Positions 63,032 through 64,000 of a DNA stretch of 64,000 nt are shown piece after piece. The first letter of the stretch is position 1; each line of letters opens with the position of its first letter. The stretch comes from Halorussus lipolyticus (lineage in GTDB: Archaea > Halobacteriota > Halobacteria > Halobacteriales > Haladaptataceae): positions 3,306,955-3,370,954 of the forward strand of contig NZ_CP119804.1 of assembly GCF_029338375.1 (NCBI RefSeq), read 5' to 3'. The notes under the pieces are model-generated. The model worked only from the letters and a program-made list of their open reading frames with translations. It was not told the origin of the DNA and ran no database searches. The position numbers and the translations under genes are program-made.

Positions 63032-64000
63032 ATGCTGACGAAGGACCTGCTTCGCGTCTCTCGGGCCGGCGGGGGTTATCACCCGCAGTTCGCCGGGCGG
63101 GAACACCGTCCGCTTTCAGCGCGGGTCCTCGGCACGTTTCAGGGCCACGTCGGCGAACCGCGGTCCGACCTCGACTCCGCGCTGAAGGAGTTGGAGGCCG
63201 ACGCCGACCACTTCAAACTCGTCCGGGGATTCGCCAAACTGCTGGACCGCGAGGCCGTCTTCGAAACCGAGGCTCCGGTCCCGCCGGAGCGCGCCCGCCG
63301 GACCGCCTTCGAGGAGGCCGAGGCGGTCGGCGTGGTCTCGGAGTCCGAGCGCGCCGAGGCCCTCCGGCGAGCGAGCGACCGACTCGCTGTTTCGCCCGGA
63401 ACAGTCGCCGACTCGCTCTACGCCGATTTGGACGAACGACAGGTCCTCGCCGAGTTCGACGCCAGATGGAGTCCAGACGAACTGCTGACACAATACAACC
63501 TCTCACTCGCCCAGACAGCGCTTTTCGATGCGACCGAGATTCGGGTCCGAACTGCTGACCCGAAAGCCCTCGTCTCGGCGGTCAAACGTCTGCGTCTGAT
63601 GTACGAGATTCACAAGACCGAGGGCGACGGAAAGGACCTCTCGGACCGCGAGGTAATCGTCACCGGCCCCGACGCCCTCTTTCGCTCGACGCGGCGCTAC
63701 GGGACCCGGTTCGCGCGCCTCCTCCGGACCGTCGCCAAGGCCGACTCGTGGACCCTCTCGGCGACCATCGACGACTACGGTACCGAGCGCACCCTCTCGC
63801 TGTCGGACGACGACCCGGTTCGGGTCCCCGGCGTCGAACCGGTCGCGGAGGTGACCTTCGACAGCGGCGTCGAGGCCGACTTCGCCGGCCGGTTCGAGTC
63901 GCTGGGGTCGGACTGGGAATTGACCCGCGAACCCGAACCCCTCGAAACCGGCGCGCGGGTCATGATTCCGGACTTCGCGTTCGACTATCGGCACAGCGAC
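63032..64000 (+). CDS. DUF790/Bax1-type nuclease, 5' part
   Basis: An ATG at 63032 opens 323 codons that reach the window edge, so the C-terminus is outside. LLRVSRAGGGYHPQFAGREH at the N-terminus and RLMYEIHKTEGDGKDLSDRE are typical of DUF790, the family that includes Bax1. In other archaea Bax1 binds XPB and provides nuclease activity in nucleotide-excision-like repair; the catalytic endonuclease domain comes after the part seen here. The XPB gene is 560 bp upstream on the same strand. Confidence 0.87.
   Translation, partial: MLTKDLLRVSRAGGGYHPQFAGREHRPLSARVLGTFQGHVGEPRSDLDSALKELEADADHFKLVRGFAKLLDREAVFETEAPVPPERARRTAFEEAEAVGVVSESERAEALRRASDRLAVSPGTVADSLYADLDERQVLAEFDARWSPDELLTQYNLSLAQTALFDATEIRVRTADPKALVSAVKRLRLMYEIHKTEGDGKDLSDREVIVTGPDALFRSTRRYGTRFARLLRTVAKADSWTLSATIDDYGTERTLSLSDDDPVRVPGVEPVAEVTFDSGVEADFAGRFESLGSDWELTREPEPLETGARVMIPDFAFDYRHSD

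Overview
The window looks like chromosomal DNA of a haloarchaeon (class Halobacteria). Base composition is high in G+C, nearly every protein is rich in Asp and Glu, many genes have a TATA-like box about 25-30 bp before the start codon and no ribosome-binding site, secreted proteins carry twin-arginine signals, and the gene set is archaeal (thermosome, membrane-bound LonB, pantoate kinase, F420 enzyme, XPB helicase with a DUF790/Bax1 nuclease, bacterio-opsin-activator-type regulator). The genus cannot be fixed from the sequence alone. No rRNA, complete tRNA, CRISPR array, transposase or integrase was found.

Layout. 1-6.6 kb: the start of a 2-oxoacid:ferredoxin oxidoreductase, a flavin reductase, methylmalonyl-CoA epimerase and methylmalonyl-CoA mutase. 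Between epimerase and mutase lie an AT-rich stretch with a family of very small two-cysteine peptide genes, each behind a strong Shine-Dalgarno sequence, and a class V aminotransferase. 6.8-18 kb: acetyltransferase, two-finger C2H2 protein, secreted peptide-binding protein, HAD phosphatase, acyl-CoA dehydrogenase, acyl-CoA ligase, PHP-type protein, CinA and an aminotransferase. 18.6-24.8 kb: Nudix CoA pyrophosphatase, fumarylacetoacetase-like, creatininase-like and FAD amine-oxidase genes, then a zinc-finger/Hsp20 pair. 25-36 kb: a Tat-exported protein with an acidic then basic low-complexity tail, radical SAM protein, TRAM protein, Cys-cluster protein, beta-lactamase-fold hydrolase, regulators, methyltransferase, glycosyltransferase and amidohydrolase. 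36.5-48 kb: catalase-peroxidase with a leader peptide, thermosome, pantoate kinase, a broken hicBA module, pyrF, SAM hydrolase, nadM and lonB. 48-64 kb: two acyl-CoA-synthetase genes (one truncated), membrane proteins, an internally deleted DJ-1-like gene, dnaJ-dnaK-grpE, and the XPB-Bax1 repair pair at the right edge.

Themes. Proteostasis is strongly represented: Hsp20, thermosome, LonB, DnaJ, DnaK and GrpE. Acyl-CoA metabolism forms a second group: epimerase, mutase, dehydrogenase and two AMP-forming ligases. Intergenic gaps are colonised by modular GC-rich hairpin elements with shared parts, and similar palindromic DNA appears in frame inside two coding sequences (the Cys-cluster protein and the XPB helicase).

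The most unusual item is the tiny-peptide family at 2.1-4.8 kb: four clear copies of 19-21 residues and one altered copy, all on the minus strand. They share an FNP-[TL]-E-I-V-C-like core, a second Cys near the C-terminus and, in the two closest copies, an almost identical promoter and 5' untranslated region. I do not know their function.
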